Shown: positions 1 to 8,247 of the stretch, piece by piece | Position numbering within the stretch: the first letter of the stretch is position 1 | Layout: each line of letters begins with the position of its first letter | Assembly (NCBI GenBank): GCA_002840765.1 | Contig: PHCE01000010.1 | Coordinates: forward strand, 124,001 to 188,000 | Reading direction: 5' to 3' | Origin: Betaproteobacteria bacterium HGW-Betaproteobacteria-7 | GTDB taxonomy: Bacteria > Pseudomonadota > Gammaproteobacteria > Burkholderiales > Rhodocyclaceae | Length of the DNA stretch: 64,000 nucleotides | Notes under the pieces: model-generated | The model's input: the letters and a program-made list of their open reading frames with translations, nothing else | What the model was told of the DNA's origin: nothing | Database searches by the model: none | Position numbers and translations under genes: made by a program

Positions 1-200
1 CCTACACCGACCCGCTGCCGCAGGCCCTGGTGCTGACGGCCATCGTCATCTCCTTCGGCATGACGGCGGTGATTGTCGTCCTCGGCTTGCGCAGCTATCT
101 GGAAAGCGACACCGACCAGGTCGATGGCAAGCCGGAAGATATCGAAAACGAGAATCTCGAATCGGTACCAACGGCCGCCGAGCGGAAGGCCGATCAATGA
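1..200 (+). CDS. mnhC: MnhC/MrpC antiporter subunit, 3' end only
   Basis: Only the last 65 codons are in the window; the gene enters from the left edge. The visible part has the end of a hydrophobic helix rich in V, I and L, followed by an acidic, hydrophilic tail. This fits the C-terminus of the small NuoK-like MrpC subunit of multisubunit Na+/H+ antiporters. Its TGA overlaps the next ATG in an ATGA, so it is translationally coupled to mnhD. The assignment rests mainly on position, because C comes directly before D, E, F and G in Mrp operons. Confidence 0.8.
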   Translation, partial: YTDPLPQALVLTAIVISFGMTAVIVVLGLRSYLESDTDQVDGKPEDIENENLESVPTAAERKADQ

Positions 201-1735
201 GCCACTGGATCATCTTCCCCATCCTGCTGCCGGCGCTGATGGCGCCGATCCTGCTGATGGGCGCCCGCTTCGACCTGGTGCTGGCGCGCATCTTCTCGCT
301 CGCCACCTGCGTCGCCCTGCTCGGCGTCGCCATCCGCCTGTTCCTGGCGGCCAGCGACGGCGCCGTACTGACTTACGATCTCGGCAACTGGCCGGCCCCC
401 TTCGGCATCGTCCTCGTTCTCGACCGCCTGTCGGCGCTGATGCTCGTGCTCACCGCGGTGCTGGCGCTGCTCGTGCTGCTCTTCGCCATCGACGGTGACG
501 ATGCCCGCGGCCGCCACTTCCACGCCCTCTACCAGTTCCAGCTGATGGGCATCAACGGCGCTTTCCTGACCGGCGACTTCTTCAACCTCTTCGTTTTCTT
601 CGAGGTGCTGCTGATCGCCTCCTACGGCCTGATGGTGCATGGCGGCGGCCCGGCGCGGCTGAAAGCGGGCGTCCAGTACGTCTTCATCAACCTGGTCGGT
701 TCCTCGCTGTTCCTGATTGCCGTAGCCATGATCTATTCGGTGACCGGCACGCTGAACATGGCCGATCTGGCTCGCCAGGTGCCGCAGGTTACGGCGGCCG
801 ATCAGGCCCTGCTTCAGGCCGGCAGCCTGCTCCTGCTGCTGGTCTTCTGCATCAAGGCGGCGCTGGTGCCGGTGCATTTCTGGCTGCCCTCTACCTATGC
901 CAAGGCACCGGCCGCTGTCGCCGCCCTCTTCGCCATCATGACCAAGGTCGGCGCCTACTGCATCATCCGCCTCTACATCCTGGCCTTCGGTGCCGATGCC
1001 GGCGACGCTGCCTGGCTGGCCGCCCCCTGGCTGCTGCCGGCGGCGCTATTCACCCTGATACTCGGCGCCGTCGGCGTCCTCGCCGCCCGCTACCTCGGCC
1101 AGCTGGCCGCCTTTGCCGTGATCGGCTCGATGGGTGTGCTGCTGTCGACCGTCGCCCTGTTCACTCCGGCCAGCCTGTCGGCGGCGCTCTATTACCTGCT
1201 CCACTCGACCATCGCCGGCGCCACGCTGTTCCTCATCGCCGACCTCGTGGCCAACCGTCGCCCCGGCCATGGCGACGCCCTCTCCGTCGCCCCGCGTTTC
1301 TCGCAACTGGCACTGCTCGGCGGGCTTTTCTTCATCGCCGCCATCGCCATGAGCGGCATGCCGCCGCTCTCCGGCTTCATCGGCAAGCTGCTGATTCTCG
1401 ATGCCGCGCGCAGCCACCCGACCGCCATCGGCTTCTGGGCGATGATCCTCGGCACCTCACTGCTCGTCATCGTCGGCTTTGGCCGCGCCGGCAGCACGCT
1501 GTTCTGGAAGAGCACCGGCGAGCCAGGCAGCTTCGTCGATCACCCCCGCCGCAACACCCTCGGCTACGTTTCGATCGGCGCCCTGCTCACCTGTTCGGTG
1601 CTGCTGACCTTCTTCGCCGGGCCGCTGACCCGCTACCTCGACGCCACCGCCTTGCAGGTCTACGACACCAGCCGCTATGCCGACGCCGTGCTGCTGCCGC
1701 TGCCGCAGTTCATCGATGGAGCCGAACCGCCATGA
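197..1735 (+). CDS. mnhD: Na+/H+ antiporter subunit D (MrpD/MnhD)
   Basis: A 512-residue multi-spanning inner-membrane protein of the proton-translocating NuoL/M/N-like family. It is one of the two large subunits thought to carry ions in Mrp complexes. The conserved glutamate in FFEVLL (about residue 138) and the lysine in the [14 protein letters not shown] segment (about 224) are both present, as in complex I antiporter-like subunits. Length is normal for MrpD. The start is the ATG overlapping the stop of mnhC, and its 3' end overlaps mnhE by 4 nt. The complex would exchange cytoplasmic Na+ for H+ and help in pH and salt tolerance. Confidence 0.93.
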   Translation: MSHWIIFPILLPALMAPILLMGARFDLVLARIFSLATCVALLGVAIRLFLAASDGAVLTYDLGNWPAPFGIVLVLDRLSALMLVLTAVLALLVLLFAIDGDDARGRHFHALYQFQLMGINGAFLTGDFFNLFVFFEVLLIASYGLMVHGGGPARLKAGVQYVFINLVGSSLFLIAVAMIYSVTGTLNMADLARQVPQVTAADQALLQAGSLLLLLVFCIKAALVPVHFWLPSTYAKAPAAVAALFAIMTKVGAYCIIRLYILAFGADAGDAAWLAAPWLLPAALFTLILGAVGVLAARYLGQLAAFAVIGSMGVLLSTVALFTPASLSAALYYLLHSTIAGATLFLIADLVANRRPGHGDALSVAPRFSQLALLGGLFFIAAIAMSGMPPLSGFIGKLLILDAARSHPTAIGFWAMILGTSLLVIVGFGRAGSTLFWKSTGEPGSFVDHPRRNTLGYVSIGALLTCSVLLTFFAGPLTRYLDATALQVYDTSRYADAVLLPLPQFIDGAEPP

Positions 1736-2259
1736 TGTCTCCCCACCCACCGAAGGATGAGCGCAGCCTGGTCCAGCGCTGGGTACCGCATCCGCTGCTG
1801 ACCGTCACCCTGACCCTGATCTGGCTGCTGCTGGCCAACGGGCTCAGCATCGGCGGCCTGCTCGTGGGCGTCGTCCTCGGCCTGAGCATTCCGCGCATTA
1901 CCGCCAGCTTCTGGCCTGACCGGCCGCACATCCAGAACTACGGCAAGGCCTTTGCCTATGTGCTGCTGGTCATCTACGACATCATCGTCGCCAACATCCA
2001 GGTCGCCATGATCATCCTCTTCCGCCCGCTGAAGAGCCTCAACACCTGCTGGGTCTGCGTGCCACTCGACCTGACCAATCCGGAAGCCATCACCGTCTTC
2101 GCCGGCACCATCACGATGACGCCCGGCACTGTCAGCTGCGACCTCTCGGCCGACGGCCGCGCCCTGCTCGTCCATTGCCTCGACGCCGCCGATCCGGAAG
2201 CCGCCGTTAGCGACATGAAAACGCGCTACGAGGCCCGCCTGAAGGAGATTTTCCCGTGA
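1732..2259 (+). CDS. mnhE: Na+/H+ antiporter subunit E (MrpE/MnhE)
   Basis: A 175-residue small membrane subunit. Two N-terminal hydrophobic segments are followed by a soluble C-terminal part containing the family-typical stretch around TPGTVSCDLSADG (about residues 126-138). It has no recognised catalytic residues; in the family it is needed for assembly or function of the Mrp antiporter. It is coupled by 4-nt ATGA/GTGA-type overlaps to mnhD upstream and mnhF downstream. Confidence 0.9.
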   Translation: MMSPHPPKDERSLVQRWVPHPLLTVTLTLIWLLLANGLSIGGLLVGVVLGLSIPRITASFWPDRPHIQNYGKAFAYVLLVIYDIIVANIQVAMIILFRPLKSLNTCWVCVPLDLTNPEAITVFAGTITMTPGTVSCDLSADGRALLVHCLDAADPEAAVSDMKTRYEARLKEIFP

Positions 2260-2525
2260 TCGAAGCCGCCATCTACTATGCCTACGGCGCGCTCTGCCTG
2301 GCCCTGATCTTCAACCTCTGGCGGCTGTTCGCCGGCCCCTCGATCATCGACCGCATCCTCGCCGTCGACACCATGGTGATCAACGTCATCGCCCTGATCA
2401 TCATCTACAGCATCCACCAATCGACCCCGCTCTACTTCGAAGCCGCCCTGCTCTTCGCCATGTTCGGCTTCGTCTCCACCGTCGCCTACTGCAAGTTCCT
2501 GCGCCGCGGCGACGTCATCGAATAA
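2256..2525 (+). CDS. mnhF: Na+/H+ antiporter subunit F (MrpF/MnhF)
   Basis: An 89-residue protein with three predicted membrane helices. It carries the FAGPSIIDRILAVD motif (about residues 24-37), which is typical of MrpF. Start is a GTG that overlaps the mnhE TGA. Length and order match the Mrp operon. Twelve bases separate it from mnhG, with a GGAG ribosome site in the gap. Confidence 0.92.
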   Translation: MIEAAIYYAYGALCLALIFNLWRLFAGPSIIDRILAVDTMVINVIALIIIYSIHQSTPLYFEAALLFAMFGFVSTVAYCKFLRRGDVIE

Positions 2526-2536
2526 GGAGAAACGGC

Positions 2537-2914
2537 ATGGACAATATCGGCGAAATCCTCGTCAGCGCCCTCATCGTCATCGGCGCCACCTTCGCCCTGG
2601 TTGGCTCCTACGGCCTGGTGCGCCTGCCCGAGATGATGACCCGCCTGCACGCTCCGACCAAGGCCACCACCCTCGGCGTCGGCGGTGCACTGCTCGCTTC
2701 CATGTGCCATTTCATTTTTTTTGAAGGCACGCTATCCATCCACGAGTTGCTGATTTCCTTCTTCTTGTTCCTGACCGCCCCGATCACCGCTCACTTCATG
2801 ACCAAGGCGTACCTGCACATCAGGCCGGATATCGGCGAACATCTGCCGAAACCGGAAGGTGGTGACTGGAGCACCTACGAGACGCCAAACGGGGACATCC
2901 GCCCGCGCACCTGA
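2537..2914 (+). CDS. mnhG: Na+/H+ antiporter subunit G (MrpG/MnhG)
   Basis: A 125-residue protein with three hydrophobic helices. The motif YGLVRLPEMMTRLHAPTKATT (about residues 25-45) is characteristic of MrpG. It starts at ATG preceded by AAGGAG. It is the last gene of the operon, and genes on the opposite strand follow. No clear intrinsic terminator was found directly after the stop. Confidence 0.92.
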   Translation: MDNIGEILVSALIVIGATFALVGSYGLVRLPEMMTRLHAPTKATTLGVGGALLASMCHFIFFEGTLSIHELLISFFLFLTAPITAHFMTKAYLHIRPDIGEHLPKPEGGDWSTYETPNGDIRPRT

Positions 2915-2934
2915 AAATACAGGTAGCGCAAGAA

Positions 2935-3613
2935 AAAAAGCACCGCGGCAACGAGTAGTGCCGGGGGCGGATAACAGCAGCGTTCGCGTTATCGCTAAGT
3001 TGTAGCGCTTAATCTCGCGCACGAGAATCGGCAAGAAATCCGCGGGAACGGGCTGCGGTGCGAACATCGGCGGGGCGGCAAGCGCCGCATCCAGCCGGGC
3101 CGTCGGAAAATAGTAGCCTGAGACAAGAATCAACTTTTGCACCGCGGCGTTTGCGCGAAGGGCAAGTTCGAGCGCGACCAGGGTGCCCCAGGAGTGACCG
3201 ATGACAATGGGTCGCTCAAGACCGAGTTGCCCAATCGCCTTGTTGAGAAGCTCGGCTTGGGCAGCGGCGGTCCACAGGCGATCGCGAGGACGCTCACTGT
3301 AACCAAAGCCTGGCCGATCAAATGCTACGACGCGATGGTGCTGGGCCAACCGATCGATCAAGCCGCTGGCCACGAAGTCCTGGAGGCGGACCGCATTGCC
3401 TTGCAGAAGTACGATGGGAACGCCACGGCCACGATCGAGATAGTGTACGCGCACACCATCAACATCAAGGAATGCGCCCAGAGGAGGCTCGTCCTCCTCC
3501 GCGCGTCGCGCCTTGTTCGCAACCCAAACGGCGGTCGCGGCAGGGGCACCAGCGGCCTATCCGGCGACAATGACGCGATTGCCGCGCGGGGAGAATCGTT
3601 TTGTCGATGGCAT
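2935..3613 (-). pseudogene. Alpha/beta hydrolase, broken by an amber stop and internal loss
   Basis: Reading from an ATG at 3613, which has an AAGGTG ribosome site, the frame gives a short basic start, then a TAG at 3559-3557 (codon 19), inside what looks like an N-terminal membrane anchor. The same frame then continues without interruption into a recognisable hydrolase. It has an HYLDRGRG strand, an oxyanion-type loop and the nucleophile elbow GHSWG. After the strand ending GYYFPTARLDAAL, about 30-40 residues expected in the family are missing. The frame then decays before the catalytic Asp and His and runs antisense into mnhG. A later GTG start at 3454 could still give a truncated protein, but it would lack the catalytic triad. 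The left end is approximate. Confidence 0.7.
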
Positions 3614-3626
3614 GTTGGTCACCTTC

Positions 3627-3788
3627 TTATTTGGCCTTGCGGGTGTTGTCGGTGGCCTGAGCTTTGCCGCCGGATTTTTGCGTCTGGCCTTTTCGTTCCA
3701 GATTGGCGTTGCCGACAGCCCTACCGGCCACTTCCTTGGTTTTGCCTTTGGCTTCTTCGATACGACCCTTAGCTTGATCCTTGTTCAT
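3627..3788 (-). CDS. CsbD-like stress protein
   Basis: A 53-residue hydrophilic, Lys/Glu/Gly-rich protein starting MNKDQAKGRIEEAKGKTKE. This matches the CsbD family of small general-stress proteins, whose biochemical role is not established. Start chosen at the ATG at 3788, directly downstream of CAGGAG; the longer frame upstream has no CsbD-like residues. It lies alone between the pgl operon and the hydrolase pseudogene. A second, degraded copy is seen near 36.5 kb. Confidence 0.88.
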   Translation of the reverse strand: MNKDQAKGRIEEAKGKTKEVAGRAVGNANLERKGQTQKSGGKAQATDNTRKAK

Positions 3789-3923
3789 GGTGTGCTCCTG
3801 AAAATGAAATGATTGCGGGCGGCAGTGCCGAAATTCGATCCGGCACCAGAGTTGGGCGACTAGGTGGGAGGTTTCCACTGATCGGTGCGCGGGCGCCCAT
3901 AGGGATGAGAGCCACAATTCAAT

Positions 3924-4622
3924 TCAGAGCTGCGACGCCATGAAATTCGTCGATTGGCCTGCTTCGGCATCGACCAGGAGAAAAGCGTCGTTGCGGGCGG
4001 CACAGGCAATGGGAAGATTGGCACCTTGCTGCCAGGCAAACATTGCCGGGGACTTTTCTGCCCCGGTCACCAGTACCAGTTGGTGGCGGCAGGTGCGTAA
4101 TGTCTGAAAGTTCAGACTGACTCGCTCGGCAGGTGGTTTTGGCGCGTTGTGCACAGCCAGCACCGGCGCAATGTGGTCGCCGCTGGTGGCAAAAAGACTG
4201 GCGGTATGGCCATCTATTCCCATACCGAGAAGGACCAGATCAAAAGGCAGTTTGTCGCGAATGTTCGCCGCGTACTCCGCTGCCGCAAGTTTTGCACCGC
4301 GCTCGGCCGGAATGGGGTGAATCAGCCTGGCCGGTATCGCCACCCGGGAGAGCCAGACGTCGTGTGCCATGCGTGAGTTTCGTCCGGCGTGGTCGGCCGG
4401 CAGGCAGCGCTCGTCACTCCAGAATATTTCCCAGGCGCTCCAGTCAGTAGCCATCCTGGCGAGCATTTCATAGGTCCGATGGGGCGTGCTGCCACCGGCC
4501 AGGACAATCCGGAATAGCTTGCGCTCACGGATCGCTGCCGCGGCCTCGGCGATGATGATCAGGCAGGCCTGAGCAGCGACGTCCTGCGGATTCGGCAAGA
4601 TCTTGCTGTTGACCGGCAGCAT
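3924..4622 (-). CDS. pgl: 6-phosphogluconolactonase
   Basis: Hydrolyses 6-phosphoglucono-lactone to 6-phosphogluconate in the oxidative pentose phosphate pathway; cytosolic. The 232-residue protein has the sugar-phosphate binding motifs LAGGSTPHRTYEML (about 41-54), WSDERCLP (about 67-74) and LLGMGIDGHTASLF (about 132-145), which are diagnostic of the DevB/Pgl family. The ATG at 4622 overlaps the zwf TGA by one base (TGATG), so translation is coupled. It is the last gene of gnd-zwf-pgl. Confidence 0.93.
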   Translation of the reverse strand: MLPVNSKILPNPQDVAAQACLIIIAEAAAAIRERKLFRIVLAGGSTPHRTYEMLARMATDWSAWEIFWSDERCLPADHAGRNSRMAHDVWLSRVAIPARLIHPIPAERGAKLAAAEYAANIRDKLPFDLVLLGMGIDGHTASLFATSGDHIAPVLAVHNAPKPPAERVSLNFQTLRTCRHQLVLVTGAEKSPAMFAWQQGANLPIACAARNDAFLLVDAEAGQSTNFMASQL

Positions 4623-6085
4623 CAGTCCGCCCCCTCGGGTTTGCCATTGCAGCTCAGGTCTTGTCGCCACTGCCGAGCCGTCTGGCCAAAGATCCGGTCC
4701 GCCGCTTTCGGCCCCCAACTACCTACCGGATATTGCAGTGGCGGGTGCTCGTCGTCAGACCAGCCGCGCATGAAGGGATCGACCACATTCCACGCCGCCT
4801 TGACTTCGTCATAGCGCAAAAACAGGGATCGATCCCCTTGAATGACGTCCATCAGCAGGTCCTCGTAAGCGTCAGCCTTACGTTCGCCGGGATTGCCCAC
4901 CGATGCATCCATCGATATCTGCCGGGTGCGTGTTTCCTGGCCGGGTACCTTGGCGGATATCTCCATTTGCACCACGTCATCCGGCTGAATGCCGATCAGC
5001 AACCAGTTGGGGTGCACCGCGGAGGCTCCAGTACCCTGAAAAAGCTGCATCGGTGGTTCGCGGAATCGCACGGCAACCATCGAACGCCGCTCCTTCAGGC
5101 ACTTGCCGGTGCGCAGATAGAACGGCACGTCACGCCAGCGCCAGTTATCGACATAGAGCTTCAGCGCCGCATAAGTCTCCGTATGGCTACCGGCCGTGAC
5201 GCCGGCTTCCTGCTGGTAGCCGGCATACTGGGCGCGTACCGCATGGCTGGCCAGATCCGCCGCCGCCAGCGGGCGAATCGAGCGCAGCACCTTGACCTTT
5301 TCATCCCGTAGTGACTCGGCCTCCAGCGATACCGGTGGCTCCATCGCCAGCAAGGCGAGAACCTGTAACAGGTGGCTCTGGATCATGTCGCGTGTTGCCC
5401 CACCGTGCCGATCGTAATAGCTGGCTCGCCCGTCAAGACCGATGGTTTCGGCGTGCGTTATTTGCACCTGCTCGATGTAATGCCGGTTCCACAGCGGTTC
5501 CAGAATCATGTTGGCAAAACGTAATACCAGCAGGTTCTGCACCGATTCCTTGCCGACGTAATGATCGATTCGGTAAATCTGCTCTTCGCCTAATCGTGAA
5601 TTGAGTTCGTGCTGCAAATCGCGGGCCGATTGCAGGTCATGACCGAAGGGCTTTTCGATCACCATTCGCCGCCAGCCTGTGCCTTCCGCCAACAAGCCGG
5701 CTTGCGCCAGCCTGACGGTTACCGGCACGTAGAACTCGGGGCTGACCGAGAGGTAGAAAATCACGTTGTTGCCGCACTCGCTGGCGCCGATCCAGGCATC
5801 CAGCGCCTGATAGAAGGCGGCGTCTTCCAGATTGCCGGCGACATAGTCCAGGCGCTGGAGAAAGCTGTCGAGCAGTGCCGCATCGCTGGCCTCCAGACGC
5901 TGGCGCACCTCGCCGCGCCAGCCATCTGGCGTATGCGGCGTGCGCCCGCAGCCGAGGATGCGGACATCTGGTGCCAGATGCCCGAAGCGGTGCAACTGGT
6001 ACAGGGCCGGCAGGAGCTTGGCCATCGCCAGACTGCCCGTCGCGCCAAAGATCACGTAGGCATGCGCCTCGCTGGCGCAGCTCAT
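4622..6085 (-). CDS. zwf: Glucose-6-phosphate 1-dehydrogenase
   Basis: Oxidises glucose 6-phosphate to the 6-phosphogluconolactone and reduces NADP+; cytosolic. The product is 487 residues, normal for the family. The N-terminal nucleotide-binding motif is GATGSLAMAKLLPAL, where most family members have GxxGDLAxRKLxPAL, a mild departure. The active-site motif RIDHYVGKE is intact at about 197-205. The start at 6085 was chosen because it places this Rossmann motif at the N-terminus and overlaps the gnd stop by 4 nt (ATGA). Confidence 0.95.
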   Translation of the reverse strand: MSCASEAHAYVIFGATGSLAMAKLLPALYQLHRFGHLAPDVRILGCGRTPHTPDGWRGEVRQRLEASDAALLDSFLQRLDYVAGNLEDAAFYQALDAWIGASECGNNVIFYLSVSPEFYVPVTVRLAQAGLLAEGTGWRRMVIEKPFGHDLQSARDLQHELNSRLGEEQIYRIDHYVGKESVQNLLVLRFANMILEPLWNRHYIEQVQITHAETIGLDGRASYYDRHGGATRDMIQSHLLQVLALLAMEPPVSLEAESLRDEKVKVLRSIRPLAAADLASHAVRAQYAGYQQEAGVTAGSHTETYAALKLYVDNWRWRDVPFYLRTGKCLKERRSMVAVRFREPPMQLFQGTGASAVHPNWLLIGIQPDDVVQMEISAKVPGQETRTRQISMDASVGNPGERKADAYEDLLMDVIQGDRSLFLRYDEVKAAWNVVDPFMRGWSDDEHPPLQYPVGSWGPKAADRIFGQTARQWRQDLSCNGKPEGAD

Positions 6086-7521
6086 GGCAGTTGCTCCTCG
6101 ACCCCGTCGCCCAGCCAGCGGGTGTGGAAGTTTTCCGACCCATCGCGATCGATGCGCTGGTAAGAATGGGCGCCGAAGAAATCGCGCTGCGCCTGCAGAA
6201 TATTGGCCGAACCGCTGGCACAGCGGTAACCATCGTAAAAGGCCAGGGCCGAAGACAGTGCGGGGGTGGCGACGCCGCTGCCGACGGCCAGTATCACCGC
6301 CCTGCGCCAACCGGCTTCGGCGGCCTTGACCTCGCCGACGAAGAACGGGTCTTGCAACAGACTCGGGGGTACGGGTGCCCGTGAAAAGCTGTTCTTGATG
6401 TCGCCCAGGAAGCGGCTGCGGATAATGCAGCCGGCACGCCAGAGCAAGGCGATGTCGCCGTAGGGCAGTATCCAGCCTTCGGCTTCGGCGGCTGCCTGCA
6501 TCAGCATGAAACCTTGCGTGTAGGAAACCAGCTTGGCGGCATAGAGCGCGTCATGCAGCGCTGCCAGACAATCGGCGCGAGTTGATTCCGCGACAGCGAC
6601 CGGAGCGCTACCCAGCAAGGCCGCCGCCATCACCCGCTCAGCCTTGCGCGCCGAGAGCATGCGGGCATGGACTGCCTCGCCGATCAAGGTCAGCGGTACG
6701 GCACGCTCGAGAGCGTCCTGGGCAGTCCAGATGCCCGTACCTTTCTGCGCGGCGCGGTCGAGGATCTTGTCGACCAGAGGGCTGCCATCGCTATCGCGTT
6801 GGCGCAGGACGCGGCTGGTGATGTCGATCAGATAGGATTCAAGACGGCCCGCGTTCCATGCGGCAAAGGTGTCGGCAATTTCGTCGCGGCTCATGCCGAG
6901 GGCGTGTTGCATCAGTTGGCAGACTTCGGCGATCAGCTGCATGTCGCCGTATTCGATGCCGTTATGCACCATCTTGACGTAATGACCGGCCCCGCTGTCG
7001 CCCAACCACTGGCAACAGGGCACATCATCGACCCGGGCGGCAATCGCCTGGAACATGTCACGAATGGTGGGCCAGGCTGCTGCTGCGCCGCCCGGCATCA
7101 ACGATGGGCCGTAGCGCGCCCCTTCTTCGCCGCCGGAGATGCCCATGCCGACGAAATGGATGCCCTGAGTGGCCAGTTCACGATAGCGGCGTTTGCTGTC
7201 CTGGTAATTGGAGTTGCCGCCGTCAATCAGAATATCGCCGGGTTCGAGCCAGGGCAGCAATTGCCCGATCACGGTATCGACAGCAAGGCCGGCAGTGATC
7301 ATCAGCAGAATGACGCGCGGCCGCTCAAGGTGCTTGACCAGTTGTTCGGGCGTGTCGGCGGCCGTGATCAGGCGTTCCTGGCCGTGCGCGGCGACGAATT
7401 CACTGGTTACTGCGGGTGTGCGGTTATAAACGCTGAGGCGAAAGCCCTTGTCACTGAGGTTGAGAGCCAGGTTGACGCCCATTACGCCGAGGCCAATGAC
7501 GCCGATATCAGCTGTGCTCAT
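6082..7521 (-). CDS. gnd: 6-phosphogluconate dehydrogenase (decarboxylating)
   Basis: Converts 6-phosphogluconate to ribulose 5-phosphate with release of CO2 and NADPH. The 479-residue protein opens with the dinucleotide-binding motif IGLGVMGVNLALN and has MVHNGIEYGDMQ (about 186-197) with the catalytic Lys region HYVKMVHNG. It ends with the family-typical AQRDFFGAHSYQR (about 448-460). This is the long, tetradecameric-type-tail class common in proteobacteria. The start at 7521 follows a GGAGAT site; an upstream extension was rejected. First gene of the gnd-zwf-pgl operon. Confidence 0.95.
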   Translation of the reverse strand: MSTADIGVIGLGVMGVNLALNLSDKGFRLSVYNRTPAVTSEFVAAHGQERLITAADTPEQLVKHLERPRVILLMITAGLAVDTVIGQLLPWLEPGDILIDGGNSNYQDSKRRYRELATQGIHFVGMGISGGEEGARYGPSLMPGGAAAAWPTIRDMFQAIAARVDDVPCCQWLGDSGAGHYVKMVHNGIEYGDMQLIAEVCQLMQHALGMSRDEIADTFAAWNAGRLESYLIDITSRVLRQRDSDGSPLVDKILDRAAQKGTGIWTAQDALERAVPLTLIGEAVHARMLSARKAERVMAAALLGSAPVAVAESTRADCLAALHDALYAAKLVSYTQGFMLMQAAAEAEGWILPYGDIALLWRAGCIIRSRFLGDIKNSFSRAPVPPSLLQDPFFVGEVKAAEAGWRRAVILAVGSGVATPALSSALAFYDGYRCASGSANILQAQRDFFGAHSYQRIDRDGSENFHTRWLGDGVEEQLP

Positions 7522-7721
7522 ATTGATCTCCGCCGGTGAGGCTATACGCGATCTGCCCAGAATACAGATGGTGCGCTGGTCGTGGCCAGCGTTCAGTGTG
7601 CTAACGCACACTGTTCAGAGCCTCCCCCGCAATTTCGTTTTCCCGTCCGATACCTCGGCATTGAGGTGGACGACGCGCTCGATATTTCCGAACGAATCGA
7701 GAGCTAGCTAGCCGACATCCT

Positions 7722-7750
7722 GCGGCCGCACCGAAAAAAAATGCGGCCGC
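7722..7750. other. Hairpin with NotI-type arms in the gnd/cueR gap
   Basis: The 9-base arms GCGGCCGCA (7722-7730) and TGCGGCCGC (7742-7750) are perfect inverted repeats around a loop of CCG and eight A. On the minus strand the loop is U-rich, but no clear U tract follows the stem, so it is only a possible terminator for cueR. The rest of 7522-7820 shows no convincing gene. Confidence 0.4.
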
Positions 7751-7820
7751 TTTCCGGCATCTTGTTGCAGGAGTACTGCTGGTCACGGCCGCCTGTCGAG
7801 TTTTTGGGGTATGACCGATC

Positions 7821-8228
7821 TCAGCTGCGAGAAGGCATTTCCTTTCCTGCAAGGCTCTCCAAGATAGGGCAATCCGGACGTTCGTCGCCATGACAGCAGC
7901 TGACAAGGTGGACCAAGGAATGCTTCATAGACTGCAGTTCCGCCAGCTTCCTATCCAGGAAATCCAAATGCTGTTTGGCTAGCGCCTTAACCTCACGACT
8001 TGGCCGGGCACGGTCTTGCCAAAGGCTGACCAGGCCGCGGATTTCCTCGATCGAAAACCCAAGGTCCCTTGAACGCCGGATGAACTGCAAGGTGATGAGG
8101 TCTTTCTCGCCATACTGACGATAGCCTGCATCCGTGCGGCTTGCTGGAGGCAGCAACCCGACACTTTCGTAATGCCGAATCATCTTGGCAGACACGCCAG
8201 ATGCCTTTGCTGCAGCTCCGATATTCAT
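7821..8228 (-). CDS. cueR: CueR-type copper-responsive MerR regulator
   Basis: A 135-residue MerR-family activator. The N-terminal winged helix contains KASGVSAKMIRHYESVGLL (about 9-27). A dimerisation helix follows (about 75-110), and near the C-terminus is the metal loop CCHGDERPDCPIL. The two cysteines separated by seven residues match the Cu(I)/Ag(I) site of CueR and CadR-like relatives do not have this pattern. The ATG at 8228 follows GAGGAG. It lies 19 nt after copA on the same strand, so it is probably co-transcribed and autoregulated through the promoters at 10687-10785. Confidence 0.9.
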   Translation of the reverse strand: MNIGAAAKASGVSAKMIRHYESVGLLPPASRTDAGYRQYGEKDLITLQFIRRSRDLGFSIEEIRGLVSLWQDRARPSREVKALAKQHLDFLDRKLAELQSMKHSLVHLVSCCHGDERPDCPILESLAGKEMPSRS

Positions 8229-8247
8229 CTCGCACTCCTCTCGATAC

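Noticed and set aside
3137-3812. Plus-strand frames over the hydrolase pseudogene and the CsbD gene
   Set aside because: No conserved motif; they are antisense to better supported minus-strand genes.
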